Positions 19,103 through 28,703 are shown, counted from the first letter of the stretch. The stretch: DNA of 64,000 bases from Pseudomonadales bacterium (GCA_028281885.1 JANQJA010000007.1:89455-153454); one strand, 5' to 3'. Program-made: numbers and translations. Notes: generated by a model from the sequence alone, not told the origin.

Positions 19103-19139
19103 TACCTGGCCGCTGACATGAAAATGTGTTTAATTCTTC
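19103..19139 (+). repeat. 37-bp bipartite element, copy 2
   Basis: TACCTGGCCG, ten variable bases, then AATGTGTTTAATTCTTC. It has the same length and spacing as the copy at 15377-15413; most differences fall in the central block and are transitions. It ends about 31 bases before the preferred start of the NfeD gene. Confidence 0.35.
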
Positions 19140-19170
19140 TTGTTCTCCAACTTACCTTGGATTGGTGTCT

Positions 19171-20535
19171 ATGCCCACACCGTTCCGAATTGCCTGGATG
19201 CCGCTCATTGTCGGCCTGATCGTGGTGGTGCTGGCCTACGTCGCCCAGGCGCAGTCACAGGCCATTCCCGCGGGATCGATCTGGGTACTCGAGATCGAAG
19301 ATGCGATAGGGCCCGCCACCAGCGACTACATCGTTCGCGGGATCGCGCGTGCGAACGAGGAGCAGGCAGGTCTCATTGTGATCGAGATGGATACGCCGGG
19401 CGGGCTCGATGGCGCGATGCGTGAGATCATCGGTGCCATCCTGTCGTCAGGCGTACCCGTCGCCACGTTCGTCACCCCCCAGGGGGCCCGCGCTGCCAGC
19501 GCCGGTACCTACATTCTTTATGCGAGTCATTTTGCGGTCATGAATGAGGCAACGAACCTCGGTGCGGCCACACCGGTACAGATCGGCGTGCCATCTGCCC
19601 CTACGGCGCCTCAGCAACCGAGCGAAGGGGAAGATAAGGTGGAACCCGCGGCGACCGCCATGAACAAGAAGATGGTCAATGACGCCTCGGCCTATATTCG
19701 CGGTCTCGCGGAGCTGCGCGGCCGCAATGTCGAATGGGCCGAGCAGGCCGTCAGGGAAGGGGCGAGCCTGTCCGCGGTGGAAGCACTTGAACAGAATGTC
19801 ATCGACATGATCGCTTCGGATATCGAAGACCTGGTTTCCCAGATCGATGGCAGGATGGTTTCTATCGACGACGAGGCAGTGACGCTTGATCTCGCCGATC
19901 GCACGATCCACTATCATTCGCCCGACTGGAGAACCGAACTCCTGGCCACGCTGACCAACCCGAACATGATTCTGGTGCTGGGCATGTTCGGCGTTTATGG
20001 CATCCTGCTGGAATTCTACAACCCCGGTTCGCTGGTCCCCGGGGTTGTCGGCGTTATCTGCCTGATTCTCGCCGGCTACGCGCTACAGATGTTGCCGGTC
20101 AATCTGGCGGGTCTCGGTCTGATCGTGGTCGGTCTCGGTCTGATGGTCGCGGAAGCGATGGCGCCGAGTTTCGGTGTCCTGGGAGTAGGTGGGATCATTG
20201 CATTTACAATAGGGGGCATCATGCTCTTTGACACTGAAGTGGAAGCGTTCCAGGTCAGCCTGCCGGCGATAGGCGCAACGGCCGTCGTGACCGCGCTGAT
20301 CGTTGTTGCAACGATTCAGATCGCGCTGAAAATGCGCCGAAAGGAGGTCACCACGGGGGTCGAACGCATGATCGGCAAGGCCGGCGAAGCGGTGACCGAG
20401 GTGGGCAGTCGCGGACAGGTTAGAATCGAGGGCGAGATCTGGAAGGCCAAAGCGCCGAACCCGGTCGCGCAGGGGCAATCAATCAAGGTCACCGCCGTGA
20501 ATGGCATGGTGCTGACCGTCGAGGCTGATACCTAG
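19171..20535 (+). CDS. nfeD: NfeD-family membrane-bound ClpP-class serine protease
   Basis: This 454-residue protein has a signal peptide ([20 protein letters not shown]) and a ClpP-like serine protease domain with [13 protein letters not shown] near residue 72. Ser110 in [10 protein letters not shown] is the likely nucleophile, and Lys166 or Lys167 is the probable general base. Four membrane segments follow at about 270-385, then a C-terminal OB-fold ([18 protein letters not shown]). I prefer the ATG at 19171 over one 15 codons upstream, because the signal peptide begins there. The slipin gene follows after 13 bases, the classical NfeD-stomatin pairing. NfeD proteases cleave the C-terminal region of their stomatin partner and are linked to membrane quality control. 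The insert at residues 140-162, rich in Pro and Gln, is not a recognised motif. Confidence 0.9.
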   Translation: MPTPFRIAWMPLIVGLIVVVLAYVAQAQSQAIPAGSIWVLEIEDAIGPATSDYIVRGIARANEEQAGLIVIEMDTPGGLDGAMREIIGAILSSGVPVATFVTPQGARAASAGTYILYASHFAVMNEATNLGAATPVQIGVPSAPTAPQQPSEGEDKVEPAATAMNKKMVNDASAYIRGLAELRGRNVEWAEQAVREGASLSAVEALEQNVIDMIASDIEDLVSQIDGRMVSIDDEAVTLDLADRTIHYHSPDWRTELLATLTNPNMILVLGMFGVYGILLEFYNPGSLVPGVVGVICLILAGYALQMLPVNLAGLGLIVVGLGLMVAEAMAPSFGVLGVGGIIAFTIGGIMLFDTEVEAFQVSLPAIGATAVVTALIVVATIQIALKMRRKEVTTGVERMIGKAGEAVTEVGSRGQVRIEGEIWKAKAPNPVAQGQSIKVTAVNGMVLTVEADT

Positions 20536-20548
20536 CCGGGAGGCATCT

Positions 20549-21313
20549 ATGGATATGTTTTGGGTAATTTTGGCGGCCCTGCTTGCTGGGCTCGCCTTCT
20601 ATACGTTTCGGATTCTCAGGGAATACGAACGTGGCGTCATCTTCTTCCTGGGACGGTTCCAGGTCGTCAAGGGTCCCGGCCTTATCATTGTGATTCCTGG
20701 CATCCAGCAAATGGTCAAGGTCGATCTCCGAACGATCGTGTTCGACGTGCCAACTCAGGACGTGATTTCGAGAGACAATGTCTCCGTCAAGGTGAGCGCT
20801 GTGCTCTATTTCCGCGTCATCGATCCCCAGAAGGCGACGATCAACGTGGAGGACTATTTCGAGGCGACCAGCCAGTTGGCCCAGACGACGCTCCGATCAA
20901 TACTCGGTCAGCATGAACTCGACGAGATGCTGGCCGAACGGGACAAGCTCAACGTCGGTATCCAGCAGTTGCTTGATGAACAAACCGACGCATGGGGCAT
21001 CAAGGTCCAGAACGTCGAAATCAAGCATGTGGATATCGATGAGAGCATGATTCGGGCAATTGCCAGACAGGCGGAAGCGGAGCGCGTCCGGCGTGCCAAG
21101 GTCATTCACGCGGAAGGCGAGGTGGAGGCTTCGGAGAGGCTGACTGAAGCGGCTGCGAAGCTGGCTGAGCAACCCCAGTCGCTGCAGCTTCGATACCTCC
21201 AGACACTAGCGGATCTATCGACGGACCGGAGTCAGGTCATCGTGTTTCCGTTGCCGGTCGACTTGCTATCGACCCTTCAGGGCGTCGCTGGCAACAATGA
21301 CGACACTGACTAA
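20549..21313 (+). CDS. Slipin (stomatin-like SPFH protein), NfeD partner
   Basis: This 254-residue SPFH-domain protein has an N-terminal membrane hairpin ([16 protein letters not shown]). The conserved slipin block [20 protein letters not shown] follows, and [23 protein letters not shown] lies near residue 75. A charged helical tail is rich in Ala, Glu and Arg ([20 protein letters not shown]). A good ribosome-binding site (GGGAGG) precedes the ATG, and the NfeD gene lies 13 bases upstream, so the two form an operon. Members oligomerise into membrane microdomain scaffolds and regulate or are processed by the partner protease. Confidence 0.93.
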   Translation: MDMFWVILAALLAGLAFYTFRILREYERGVIFFLGRFQVVKGPGLIIVIPGIQQMVKVDLRTIVFDVPTQDVISRDNVSVKVSAVLYFRVIDPQKATINVEDYFEATSQLAQTTLRSILGQHELDEMLAERDKLNVGIQQLLDEQTDAWGIKVQNVEIKHVDIDESMIRAIARQAEAERVRRAKVIHAEGEVEASERLTEAAAKLAEQPQSLQLRYLQTLADLSTDRSQVIVFPLPVDLLSTLQGVAGNNDDTD

Positions 21314-21381
21314 TCGCCCGGCCGGGGATTCGACCAGACATCTGCATTAGTCTTTTTGTAACCCTGTTCTCATCCCCTTTA

Positions 21382-21397
21382 TTGACACAAGTGTCAA
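21382..21397. promoter_or_regulatory. TTGACAC-AA-GTGTCAA inverted repeat, candidate operator
   Basis: A perfect 7-base inverted repeat with a 2-base spacer lies about 98 bases upstream of the alcohol dehydrogenase ATG. Its left half contains TTGACA, a consensus -35 hexamer, so a dimeric regulator bound here could occlude RNA polymerase. No good -10 follows at 16-18 bases, and no regulator gene is adjacent. Confidence 0.4.
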
Positions 21398-21494
21398 TAT
21401 TTTGATGTGCTGATGGGACGCCCTTTGATAGCATCAGTCCAAAATATTCCAATCATCAACAGGTTGTGCGAGTAAGGATACGAACCTGTCCTGA

Positions 21495-22604
21495 ATGCGA
21501 AATCACATGACGTTATCTACCAACATTGTTGTCCTGCCCATCACATCCAACACGCTCGAAATCAGGGAAGTAGAAATACCAGACCCGGGGCCACACCAGG
21601 TTGTTGTGGAGCTTTACGCGAGCGGTGTTTGCCATACACAACTGCACACCATCCATCGCCCTCGCTCGCAACCAATGCTGCTGGGCCACGAGGCCACAGG
21701 CGTCGTTGTCGGCACCGGCGGCGAGGTCGATCACGTTGCACCCGGCGACATGGTTCTTCTGACCTGGATGCGTCGTCAAGGGACGCCAACAACGCGGCAC
21801 CCGCAGTTTGCCAGTGTCGCTCTTGAAGATGGAACCGTTGCGCGTGGCACCAGTATTTTCACCTGGGCTGAACATACGATTGTCGATGAGCAATACGTCG
21901 TGAAAGTCGATGAGAATACGGACAAACACCTAAGCTCCATTATTGGCTGCGCCGTCATGACCGGTGCAGGGGCGGTAGAAAACACCGCGGCCCTGACCAA
22001 CAAGCAGAGCGTGGCCATATTTGGCGCCGGCGGGGTCGGTGTGCCGGCAATCGTCGCTGCTGCCAACATCGGTGCCTACCCTATCATCGCCGTCGATGTT
22101 GACAACACAAAGCTCGAATTTGCGAAACAGTTTGGTGCGACTCACGGTGTCAACGCTCTGGAAGGCGATCCTGTGGAAGCGATACGCAAGATCACTCAGT
22201 CAGAGGTCGGTCTCGACCCCGTCGGCCAACCGGTTTGCGGTGCCGACGTTGTTGTTGACTGCGTCGCAACGCCAAGAACACTTGAACAGGCGGTCGCGGC
22301 CTCAAAGACGGGTCAGTTCGGCGTCGAGAAGGGCGGCACAACTGTTATTGTTGGTGCGGCCAACGAAGGCGCCAATTGGGTGATGAATGAAATCATGAAG
22401 CACGAACGCATGATCATCGGCAGTCACGGCGGAAGCTGTGTCCCGGATCGCGATTTCGGTCGCTATGTTGAATGGCATCAGGAAGGACGCCTGGATCTCA
22501 ACCACATGGTGACTCGCCAGTACAAGCTCGCTGAAGTGAATGAGGCAGTCGCCGCGCTCGAAGCAGGCGAAATCTCTGGTCGCGCGATTATCGTCTTCGA
22601 CTAA
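21495..22604 (+). CDS. Zinc-type medium-chain alcohol dehydrogenase
   Basis: This protein of about 369 residues belongs to the medium-chain dehydrogenase/reductase superfamily. The catalytic-zinc ligands are visible as Cys in ASGVCHT and the GHE motif in LLGHEATGVV. The Rossmann fold shows GAGGVGVPAIVAA. The usual four-cysteine structural-zinc lobe is absent: around residues 95-115 the sequence reads WMRRQGTPTTRH. It oxidises an alcohol or reduces an aldehyde with NAD(P). The start may be the second ATG (21507). It is monocistronic behind the inverted repeat at 21382-21397. Relatives include class III and aryl-alcohol enzymes; the substrate is unknown. Confidence 0.85.
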   Translation: MRNHMTLSTNIVVLPITSNTLEIREVEIPDPGPHQVVVELYASGVCHTQLHTIHRPRSQPMLLGHEATGVVVGTGGEVDHVAPGDMVLLTWMRRQGTPTTRHPQFASVALEDGTVARGTSIFTWAEHTIVDEQYVVKVDENTDKHLSSIIGCAVMTGAGAVENTAALTNKQSVAIFGAGGVGVPAIVAAANIGAYPIIAVDVDNTKLEFAKQFGATHGVNALEGDPVEAIRKITQSEVGLDPVGQPVCGADVVVDCVATPRTLEQAVAASKTGQFGVEKGGTTVIVGAANEGANWVMNEIMKHERMIIGSHGGSCVPDRDFGRYVEWHQEGRLDLNHMVTRQYKLAEVNEAVAALEAGEISGRAIIVFD

Positions 22605-22644
22605 ACATCCTTCACGAATCACAGGGCGCGTTCACCAGGTCCAG

Positions 22645-22669
22645 GGGGTCGGAGTAAGAGCGCCAGTGT
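22645..22669 (+). repeat. Single arm of the REP-like element
   Basis: GGGGTCGGAGTAAGAGCGCCAGTGT closely resembles the left arm of the hairpin at 6444-6521, with one extra base. No matching second arm is visible here. It lies between the dehydrogenase and sirB2 genes. Confidence 0.45.
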
Positions 22670-22701
22670 CGTCGTTCTGATTTCGCTGCCGGGAGGGGCC
22701 C

Positions 22702-23079
22702 ATGCATACCTATCTGCTGATTAAATATTGCCACATAGGCTTTGCGGTGATTTCTCTGCTGGGGTTTTTGCTGCGGGGTTACTGGATGCTGACGGATTCC
22801 GCCTGGCTACATAAGAAACCGACCAAAGTACTGCCTCACATCAATGACACGCTATTGTTGCTGACGGCTGTCGTGCTGGTGGTCATGAGCCACCAGTACC
22901 CCTTCGTCTTCGGTTGGGTCACGTTGAAGATCGGCCTGCTGCTGGTTTATATCGTGTTAGGAACCTTTGCCTTGAAGCGGGGGAAAACGAGGCAGATCCG
23001 TGCTGGTTGCTTCGGCCTGGCGCTGCTAACCATTGCGAGCATTTTCATCGTGGCCCTGACCAAGCCGGTTTTCATTTGA
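22702..23079 (+). CDS. SirB2-family inner-membrane protein
   Basis: This 125-residue protein has four hydrophobic segments and matches the SirB2 family throughout: YLLIKYCHIGFAVISLLGF in the first helix, LHKKPTKVLPHINDTLLLL in the middle, and RGKTRQIRAGCFGLALL near the end. A strong Shine-Dalgarno sequence (GGGAGGGG) precedes the ATG. SirB2 was named for invasion-gene regulation in Salmonella, but the family is widespread in non-pathogens and its molecular role is unknown. It stands alone; the 167 bases downstream show nothing else. Confidence 0.85.
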   Translation: MHTYLLIKYCHIGFAVISLLGFLLRGYWMLTDSAWLHKKPTKVLPHINDTLLLLTAVVLVVMSHQYPFVFGWVTLKIGLLLVYIVLGTFALKRGKTRQIRAGCFGLALLTIASIFIVALTKPVFI

Positions 23080-23246
23080 TGTGGCCATCAATCATTCAGG
23101 TTTAAGTATCGGCTGCGTCCAGGAAGGAGCCGTCAACGCATAAGCGTCAGCCAAGTGCATCACGGGTTCCGCAGATGCTGACATCACATTTGGCGGGATA
23201 GTAGGTCGCGTTGCCGCATACCTATGCGTGAGCAACCTGTCAATTT

Positions 23247-23759
23247 TTAAAGTGAATGCTTCTCCTTATCGCAGGCAGATGGCTCCAATGGGAGATGTAC
23301 TATCAGTTCCTCGCCAGACATGAGCCCTACCAGCCAGTTTTTGAACCTTCCCTCGCGATCCCCAACGAGCGTGAAGGGGGTTACAATTTCATCGCCAATA
23401 TCGGCCAGCAATTTCGGTGAAGCCTCGTAGGCGGGGAAATCGGGTCTCAGGTGCCGAAGTTCACGTCGCAGGCGCTGTCTGTCGCCATGGACACCAATGG
23501 CAAGTGCCCGGAATCCACCCGGGCAATGATCAAGCAGTTGGTTAACGCGTTTGATCTGTTGCTCGCACCATCTGCACTCGGGCTGAAAAAAGGTCATCAG
23601 GACCGGGCTACCTTTATACCTGTCTAGCCGATGTCTCTCGGGACTATCCAGGCTCCGTAATTCGTAGGTCAGTATCGATGGTTGAACCTCAGAAGCGCAG
23701 GCAAAGCCCGAAAACAGAGTTACCGGCAACACGAACAGTAGCCAGAAGTCAGCTCGCAT
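23247..23759 (-). CDS. Exported thioredoxin-fold protein with CRWC motif
   Basis: This 170-residue protein has a signal peptide (FWLLFVLPVTLFSGFACA) and a TlpA/AhpC-like thioredoxin fold. The redox-active CxxC is Cys62-Arg-Trp-Cys65 in PECRWCEQQ. The cis-Pro loop is probably IVTPFTLV near residue 130. Its ATG shares one base with the stop of the TonB receptor gene (TAATG on the minus strand), so the two are translationally coupled. A periplasmic thiol-disulfide or cysteine-reducing role for its partner, or reductive metal handling, is inferred from this coupling and from cysteines in the receptor plug. Confidence 0.8.
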   Translation of the reverse strand: MRADFWLLFVLPVTLFSGFACASEVQPSILTYELRSLDSPERHRLDRYKGSPVLMTFFQPECRWCEQQIKRVNQLLDHCPGGFRALAIGVHGDRQRLRRELRHLRPDFPAYEASPKLLADIGDEIVTPFTLVGDREGRFKNWLVGLMSGEELIVHLPLEPSACDKEKHSL

Positions 23760-25885
23760 TAGAATTCCAGCTTGATGCCCGCATAAATCTCTCGTCCACG
23801 AAGCGGCCCGTAGATGTAGGCAACGTCATAAGCACCATCAGCATCCCAGAAGAGGGGTGATTCCATGTCATCTCCCTGACTTTCATTCAACAGGTTGTAG
23901 GCTCCCAGGTACACGGACATGTTTCTGGTGGTCTCCAGGGAAACCCGAACGTCCATCGTTACGTAAGATTCCGCGTTCAATGACTTCTGCTCACTGCTGC
24001 CCAACACGTTGAATCCTTCATAGCCATAGGTTGACAGGTCGCGGCTACCAATCCAGATGGCATTCATATATGCACTCCAGGGCCCTCTCATGTAATCGGC
24101 AGAGATGGTGACACGTTCCTCAATGGGCGCAATCGCATAGCTGCTTTCGAATACCTCATCATAGTGGAACTTCTCCACCGTACCGCCCAGGGTCAAGCCG
24201 TTGTCAAACTGATACCCCCATGCGACGTCCATCGTTGTGATCGAGGCTTTTTCAGCTAGCTGGGTTAGTAGCGGCACGCCAGTTGGGGTTTCTTCCATCG
24301 ACGCCAGATCCTCGACCTCTGTAAACGCGGCAGAGAAGGTTGTCGTGAGCTGCTCTCCTTCAAAACTGAGCGCATAGGTTACAGCGCGTGACGTTTCCAA
24401 TTCGTCAATGTCAATGGCGAAACCGTCGCCCGCATCCAGGATGCCGTGATCCGTCTCGAAAAAGGAAAGCGGTGAACGATAGCCGAGACCGGCCGAGAAT
24501 CGCGAACTCCAATTTTCATTGTGTTCAAAACGGGCATCCAAACGTGGCGCGACCACGGTTTCATCAATCTCAACTCCGGGCTTTTGAATAGCAACGAAAT
24601 CAGCCTCAATCTGATCAATACGTACGGCCAGAGACAGCTGCAGGCGATCACTTGCGGTCCATGTATCCTGCAGGTACATGCCCCGAACGAGATAGTCAAA
24701 ACTGTCTTCGACATACGCTGCTGACTGCTCTCCTGCTTCAGACTCCGAGCGCATTGTTTCATCCCGCTGATCGATACCGAACGTCAACAAATGATCATTG
24801 TTCAATGCAAAGTTACTGCGAACGTCAAGGTAGGTTAGCTTGTTTTCGGCTTTATAATCGAAACCTTCGTAGAAAGAGTCCTGCTCGTGATCTGAGTAGG
24901 CAACGCTGAGCGTTGTGTTGAAGTCGGCGGAGAGTTCATGAAGCCAGCTGATGGAAAGCTCGTTTCTCTCTGTATCAATCCATTCAGTAGTCTCCCAGGG
25001 CTTACCAATGTACTGCTGTCGCACGTCATCGTTAACGAAAAGCTGGGATGACTCAATGCCATCGAAGGTGTTGAGGACATCATCAATGTTATCGAATGCG
25101 GTGGGACCACCGAAGATTTCAGAATCGATAAGGCCAGCCCTGATAGTCAGGCTGTCGTGATTAGATAGATCTGTTACAAAGCGGCCAACGAAATTCCTGT
25201 TGTCCTGCAAGGGTGCTTCGCCAACACCATTGGCGTCGCCATCGAACTTGTCGTGTCGATCCAGCTGAGTTACGAGGCTGGCACGTTGGCGCCCGTCATC
25301 GCTGACCCAACTGCCCCATGCGCTGAAAAGGTAGCCTTCGTCCTCCTCTATGGCTACATCCATCTCAAAGGTGGTTTTCGTTGGATTGGCCGAAATGACG
25401 TTGATTGTGCCACCGATCGCTTCCGGTGCTGTCAGCGATGCACCTGCTCCTCGAGCAACTTCGATGCGCTCAACCCCGGTTGTAGCTATCGCATCAACGG
25501 CGTAGTACCCGGCAAGCATTGTATGCAACGGCAGACCATCGGTGAGAATAGTGGTGTGTTCACCGCGCATGCCGTTTAGCATGATGCGTTTGACGCCACA
25601 CATCGAACACTCGTTGGAAACTCTTACGCCTGGAGAGGCGGCTATCGCCTGAGACAGGTTGACCGCTTGACGCAGTTCAATCAGCTGATTGTCGACAACT
25701 TCTGTCTTCTGGATGGCATCCTTGAGCATCCCGGATTGGTAAAGGCGATCGCGGATCCCATAGACGATGACTTCGTCCATCTGTTCAGCATCTTCATTCA
25801 GAGTCGTTTCGGCGAGCGTAGCGGTGGAAAGAGATATGAGACCGATCGTCAGGATGACAACCGTCATTCGAAATAGCGTGTTCAT
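23759..25885 (-). CDS. TonB-dependent receptor with CxxC in the plug domain
   Basis: This 708-residue outer-membrane receptor has a signal peptide (residues 1-25), a TonB box candidate (DEVIVYG near 38), a plug domain to about 200, and a 22-strand-type barrel ending in a terminal Phe (GIKLEF). The plug contains Cys93-Ser-Met-Cys96 followed by Met102 and Met106, where most siderophore receptors lack cysteine. A perfect Fur-type palindrome overlaps its promoter. The translationally coupled downstream gene encodes a CxxC thioredoxin-fold protein. The ligand could be a ferric chelate, haem or another metal complex such as copper; the cysteines favour a thiophilic metal, but that is inference. Confidence 0.9.
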   Translation of the reverse strand: MNTLFRMTVVILTIGLISLSTATLAETTLNEDAEQMDEVIVYGIRDRLYQSGMLKDAIQKTEVVDNQLIELRQAVNLSQAIAASPGVRVSNECSMCGVKRIMLNGMRGEHTTILTDGLPLHTMLAGYYAVDAIATTGVERIEVARGAGASLTAPEAIGGTINVISANPTKTTFEMDVAIEEDEGYLFSAWGSWVSDDGRQRASLVTQLDRHDKFDGDANGVGEAPLQDNRNFVGRFVTDLSNHDSLTIRAGLIDSEIFGGPTAFDNIDDVLNTFDGIESSQLFVNDDVRQQYIGKPWETTEWIDTERNELSISWLHELSADFNTTLSVAYSDHEQDSFYEGFDYKAENKLTYLDVRSNFALNNDHLLTFGIDQRDETMRSESEAGEQSAAYVEDSFDYLVRGMYLQDTWTASDRLQLSLAVRIDQIEADFVAIQKPGVEIDETVVAPRLDARFEHNENWSSRFSAGLGYRSPLSFFETDHGILDAGDGFAIDIDELETSRAVTYALSFEGEQLTTTFSAAFTEVEDLASMEETPTGVPLLTQLAEKASITTMDVAWGYQFDNGLTLGGTVEKFHYDEVFESSYAIAPIEERVTISADYMRGPWSAYMNAIWIGSRDLSTYGYEGFNVLGSSEQKSLNAESYVTMDVRVSLETTRNMSVYLGAYNLLNESQGDDMESPLFWDADGAYDVAYIYGPLRGREIYAGIKLEF

Positions 25886-25910
25886 AGTATTGGCTGGCTG
25901 GGAAAACGCA

Positions 25911-25940
25911 AATGATAATAATTATCATTATTAAATTCAA
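25911..25940 (-). promoter_or_regulatory. Fur-type box overlapping the TonB-receptor promoter
   Basis: Positions 25911-25929 form a perfect 9-1-9 palindrome, AATGATAAT-A-ATTATCATT, matching the Fur consensus. On the minus strand a -35 TTGAAT (25935-25940) and a -10 TATCAT (25912-25917) are separated by exactly 17 bases, so a bound Fur dimer would cover the promoter. The ATG of the receptor lies 26 bases downstream of the -10. Iron-repressed expression of the receptor and thioredoxin pair is the expected outcome. Confidence 0.85.
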
Positions 25941-26123
25941 GGCGCCTGATAGGAGCGAGTCTACGGGCGCGGCTATTCCTGGGCCAAAACTGACGAGAAA
26001 TAGCGATAGCGACGAGCGATGAAATCTTTCTGATAGGCTTAAGCTATTAATATTTAAGGATTTTTAATCTTGGCATGAAATTAGCGTTATGTGACGTAGT
26101 TCACATTTTTGAGGTGTCAAACA

Positions 26124-26504
26124 ATGCTTAAGACATATCTTGCTGGTGAGATGTCACCGCCTCGGCTTGACCGCCGGGGTGCGGAACGAGTCGCGCTGAA
26201 CGGCAAGGCGCTCGTTCAGGTCCGCAATGCGAAGGACTTCAGTCAAAGGGACATGGCTTTCCATGCCGGGGTGCTCAATGCATCCTCCAGTGGTTTGCGG
26301 CTAACGGCCGAGCAGCGTCTGGATGACTGCGAACTGGAAATCTGGGTAGGCCTCGAGGATCAGCTGATGAGGCTGAACCTTGTCTGCGAAGTCATCTGGA
26401 CTAGTTGGGAAGGTGAGGGTGAATTCCAAATGGGCGTTGAAGTTCTCAACCGGGAAAACACTGATTTCGCTGCCTGGCAGGACCTGTTCGCCCACCTGGG
26501 CTAG
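26124..26504 (+). CDS. PilZ-domain protein (cyclic di-GMP binding)
   Basis: This 126-residue protein is essentially a single PilZ domain. The two ligand motifs are visible: RxxxR as RGAER near residue 16, and D/NxSxxG as NASSSG near residue 56, followed at the end of the barrel by GEFQMGVEVL. It should bind cyclic di-GMP and pass the signal to an unidentified partner. The ATG at 26124 with GAGGTG seven bases upstream is preferred to the TTG five codons earlier. A diguanylate cyclase gene lies 4 kb downstream, but the two are not in one operon. Confidence 0.85.
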   Translation: MLKTYLAGEMSPPRLDRRGAERVALNGKALVQVRNAKDFSQRDMAFHAGVLNASSSGLRLTAEQRLDDCELEIWVGLEDQLMRLNLVCEVIWTSWEGEGEFQMGVEVLNRENTDFAAWQDLFAHLG

Positions 26505-26627
26505 GGCGCCGGGGCAAGGTGCCAGAGTCATCTGGCACTCACTCGGCAAACTCCTCACATCTCTCCTGTTTGCAACCTGACTCAGGTTGCTCGTTGTTTT
26601 TTCAAGCGCTGGCCGTCCGCGTCGCCG

Positions 26628-28703
26628 ATGGTTTATTCTTTGATCAAAACCCGTGACGACAGCATGGAAGCGACGTTTGACAAAGTCGGGCGCGATGAAC
26701 GTGCCCGTATTGAGAGCCAGCGCCTCAACCGAGGAGACTCGACCAAGACACTTTCCGGCCTGGCTATTTCCGGTGGTGGCATTCGTTCCGCGTCATTTGC
26801 GCTTGGCGTTCTGCAGGCGCTTGCGCGCTTCAATGTTGTTCGGCGACTGGACTACTTATCTACGGTTTCAGGTGGTGGCTACATCGGTTCGTGCTGGACC
26901 TGGTTCAACTACTTATATGCTGCCGGGAGTCTTGGCGACCGTACCGATAGTTATTTCTTTCCGTTCGGCACACCGGGTCAGGGTGCCAGGACTTCCGAAG
27001 GGCGTTTCCCAAACCGGATTCTTTCCTGGCTCCGTCAGCATGGCGATTATCTCGTGCCTGGTCATGGCATCAATTGGCCATCATCCCTCGCGGTGGTTTT
27101 GCGAAACGTGGTGCTCACCCTGTCGGTTTTTGTCTCGCTTATGGTTGCCGCGTACGTTGCTATAGCCACTCTTGATGCCCGTTTCGGTGGTCTGATCAAG
27201 ACAGGTCTGGCAGCGACTGCCCTGGCGTCTGGTGTCGTCCTGTTGTTGGGTATCCTCTTTGGCCCCGTTTCCTTCTTCCTCCATGCTGGCAGTGAAGTTG
27301 CCTACCGTTCGCGGCTCGCTTTTCAGCGCTGGATGGGACGGTTTGCTGTCGCCGCGATTGTGTTGTTCGTCGTCGCTTTGCCGCCGCTCTTCATGCTGGG
27401 GCTGGAACATGCGATCGCCGGTGCCTCGATCACAGTTTCTGGTCTCATTGGCGGATGTTTTCATTTCTTTCGCCAGCAACGCGGCATGGGGGGATTGTCG
27501 GTCGTTGCTCTCATCTCCTCGTTACTGGTTTTGTTCGGGCTGCTGACGGTCGCCTGGTATCTCGCATCGACCTGGCCGGAACTTTGGCCGATCTTGCTGG
27601 GCTACGCGCTTGTTATGGGCTGGTTCGTCGACCTCAACCAGTTCGGTCTGGACCGGATGTACCGTGACCGGCTCATGGAAGCGTTCCTGCCCAACCCTGA
27701 CGCGGTGCTGGCCGGAAGATGGGCCGCGGCGACAATGGCAACCGGTGCCCGGCTGGGTGATATGTGCGGGGCCGACGATCAGGGTCCGTACCATCTCATC
27801 AATACAAACCTGATACTTGCCGATGACGACGACAGGCAGTTTCGGGCGCGAGGCGGCGATAACTTTGTGCTGTCGCCACTCTATTGCGGTGGTGATGCGA
27901 CCGGTTGGGTTTCGACCAAAGAGATGGGCGAACTGACGCTGGCAACTTCGATGGCCACTTCCGGCGCTGCCATCAATCCTGCGGCGGGGCCTGACAGTAC
28001 GGGACTGACCCGAAATCCATTGATCTCGTGCCTCATGTTTCTGCTGGGATTTCGACTCGGTGTTTATCTGCCGAACCCGGCGAAGGGCGGGCCGATCGTT
28101 CCGAACCTGTTCAATCCCGGCGTTTTCCAGGGCTTGCTCGGATACCTCTATCGACGCACGTCTCGATTCCTGGCGTTGTCTGATGGTGGGCACTTCGAAA
28201 ACACGGGTGCCTATGAGCTGATCCGGCGCAGGGTCGATACGATCATCGTCTCCGAAGCAGGCGAGGACCAGCAGTACACATTTGTCGACATCGCTGATCT
28301 CATCGAGAAGGTACGCGTTGACTTCGGTGTCAGTATTCGCTTTCTACCGGAATATGACCTGGGCTTCTTGATGCCTGGTTCCTCTGACGCGCCGAAGTAT
28401 CTGACCGATCGGTACGACCTGGCGCAGCGTGGCTTTGCGGTCGCTGAAATAGAGTACCCTGTCCAAGGAGGGGAGTCAGCGTCTACAGGAACGATCATCT
28501 TTATCAAGGCGACGCTGGTGGACAATTTGAGCGGTGATCTCTATGGCTACAAGGATGCTTTTCCGTCGTTTCCGAACGAAACGACGGCGGATCAGTTCTT
28601 TGATGAATCCAAGGTCGAGGCCTATCGCGAACTGGGGTATCAACTGACCAGCGGAATGTTGGCGGACAAGGAATTCAAAAGATGGTGGGGAATGGAATCA
28701 TGA
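26628..28703 (+). CDS. Membrane-bound patatin-like phospholipase
   Basis: This 691-residue protein splits a patatin domain around a membrane region. The N-terminal part has the oxyanion-hole motif SGGGIRSASFALG (near residue 49) and the nucleophile in STVSGGGYIGS (near 82). Residues 145-350 contain about six hydrophobic segments. The C-terminal part has the catalytic Asp in LSDGGHFENTGAYELIRRR. The nucleophile elbow is SGGG rather than GxSxG, as in other large membrane patatins. Lipid acyl hydrolysis at the inner membrane is expected. Its stop overlaps the cytochrome gene start by ATGA, so the two are coupled. Confidence 0.82.
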   Translation: MVYSLIKTRDDSMEATFDKVGRDERARIESQRLNRGDSTKTLSGLAISGGGIRSASFALGVLQALARFNVVRRLDYLSTVSGGGYIGSCWTWFNYLYAAGSLGDRTDSYFFPFGTPGQGARTSEGRFPNRILSWLRQHGDYLVPGHGINWPSSLAVVLRNVVLTLSVFVSLMVAAYVAIATLDARFGGLIKTGLAATALASGVVLLLGILFGPVSFFLHAGSEVAYRSRLAFQRWMGRFAVAAIVLFVVALPPLFMLGLEHAIAGASITVSGLIGGCFHFFRQQRGMGGLSVVALISSLLVLFGLLTVAWYLASTWPELWPILLGYALVMGWFVDLNQFGLDRMYRDRLMEAFLPNPDAVLAGRWAAATMATGARLGDMCGADDQGPYHLINTNLILADDDDRQFRARGGDNFVLSPLYCGGDATGWVSTKEMGELTLATSMATSGAAINPAAGPDSTGLTRNPLISCLMFLLGFRLGVYLPNPAKGGPIVPNLFNPGVFQGLLGYLYRRTSRFLALSDGGHFENTGAYELIRRRVDTIIVSEAGEDQQYTFVDIADLIEKVRVDFGVSIRFLPEYDLGFLMPGSSDAPKYLTDRYDLAQRGFAVAEIEYPVQGGESASTGTIIFIKATLVDNLSGDLYGYKDAFPSFPNETTADQFFDESKVEAYRELGYQLTSGMLADKEFKRWWGMES

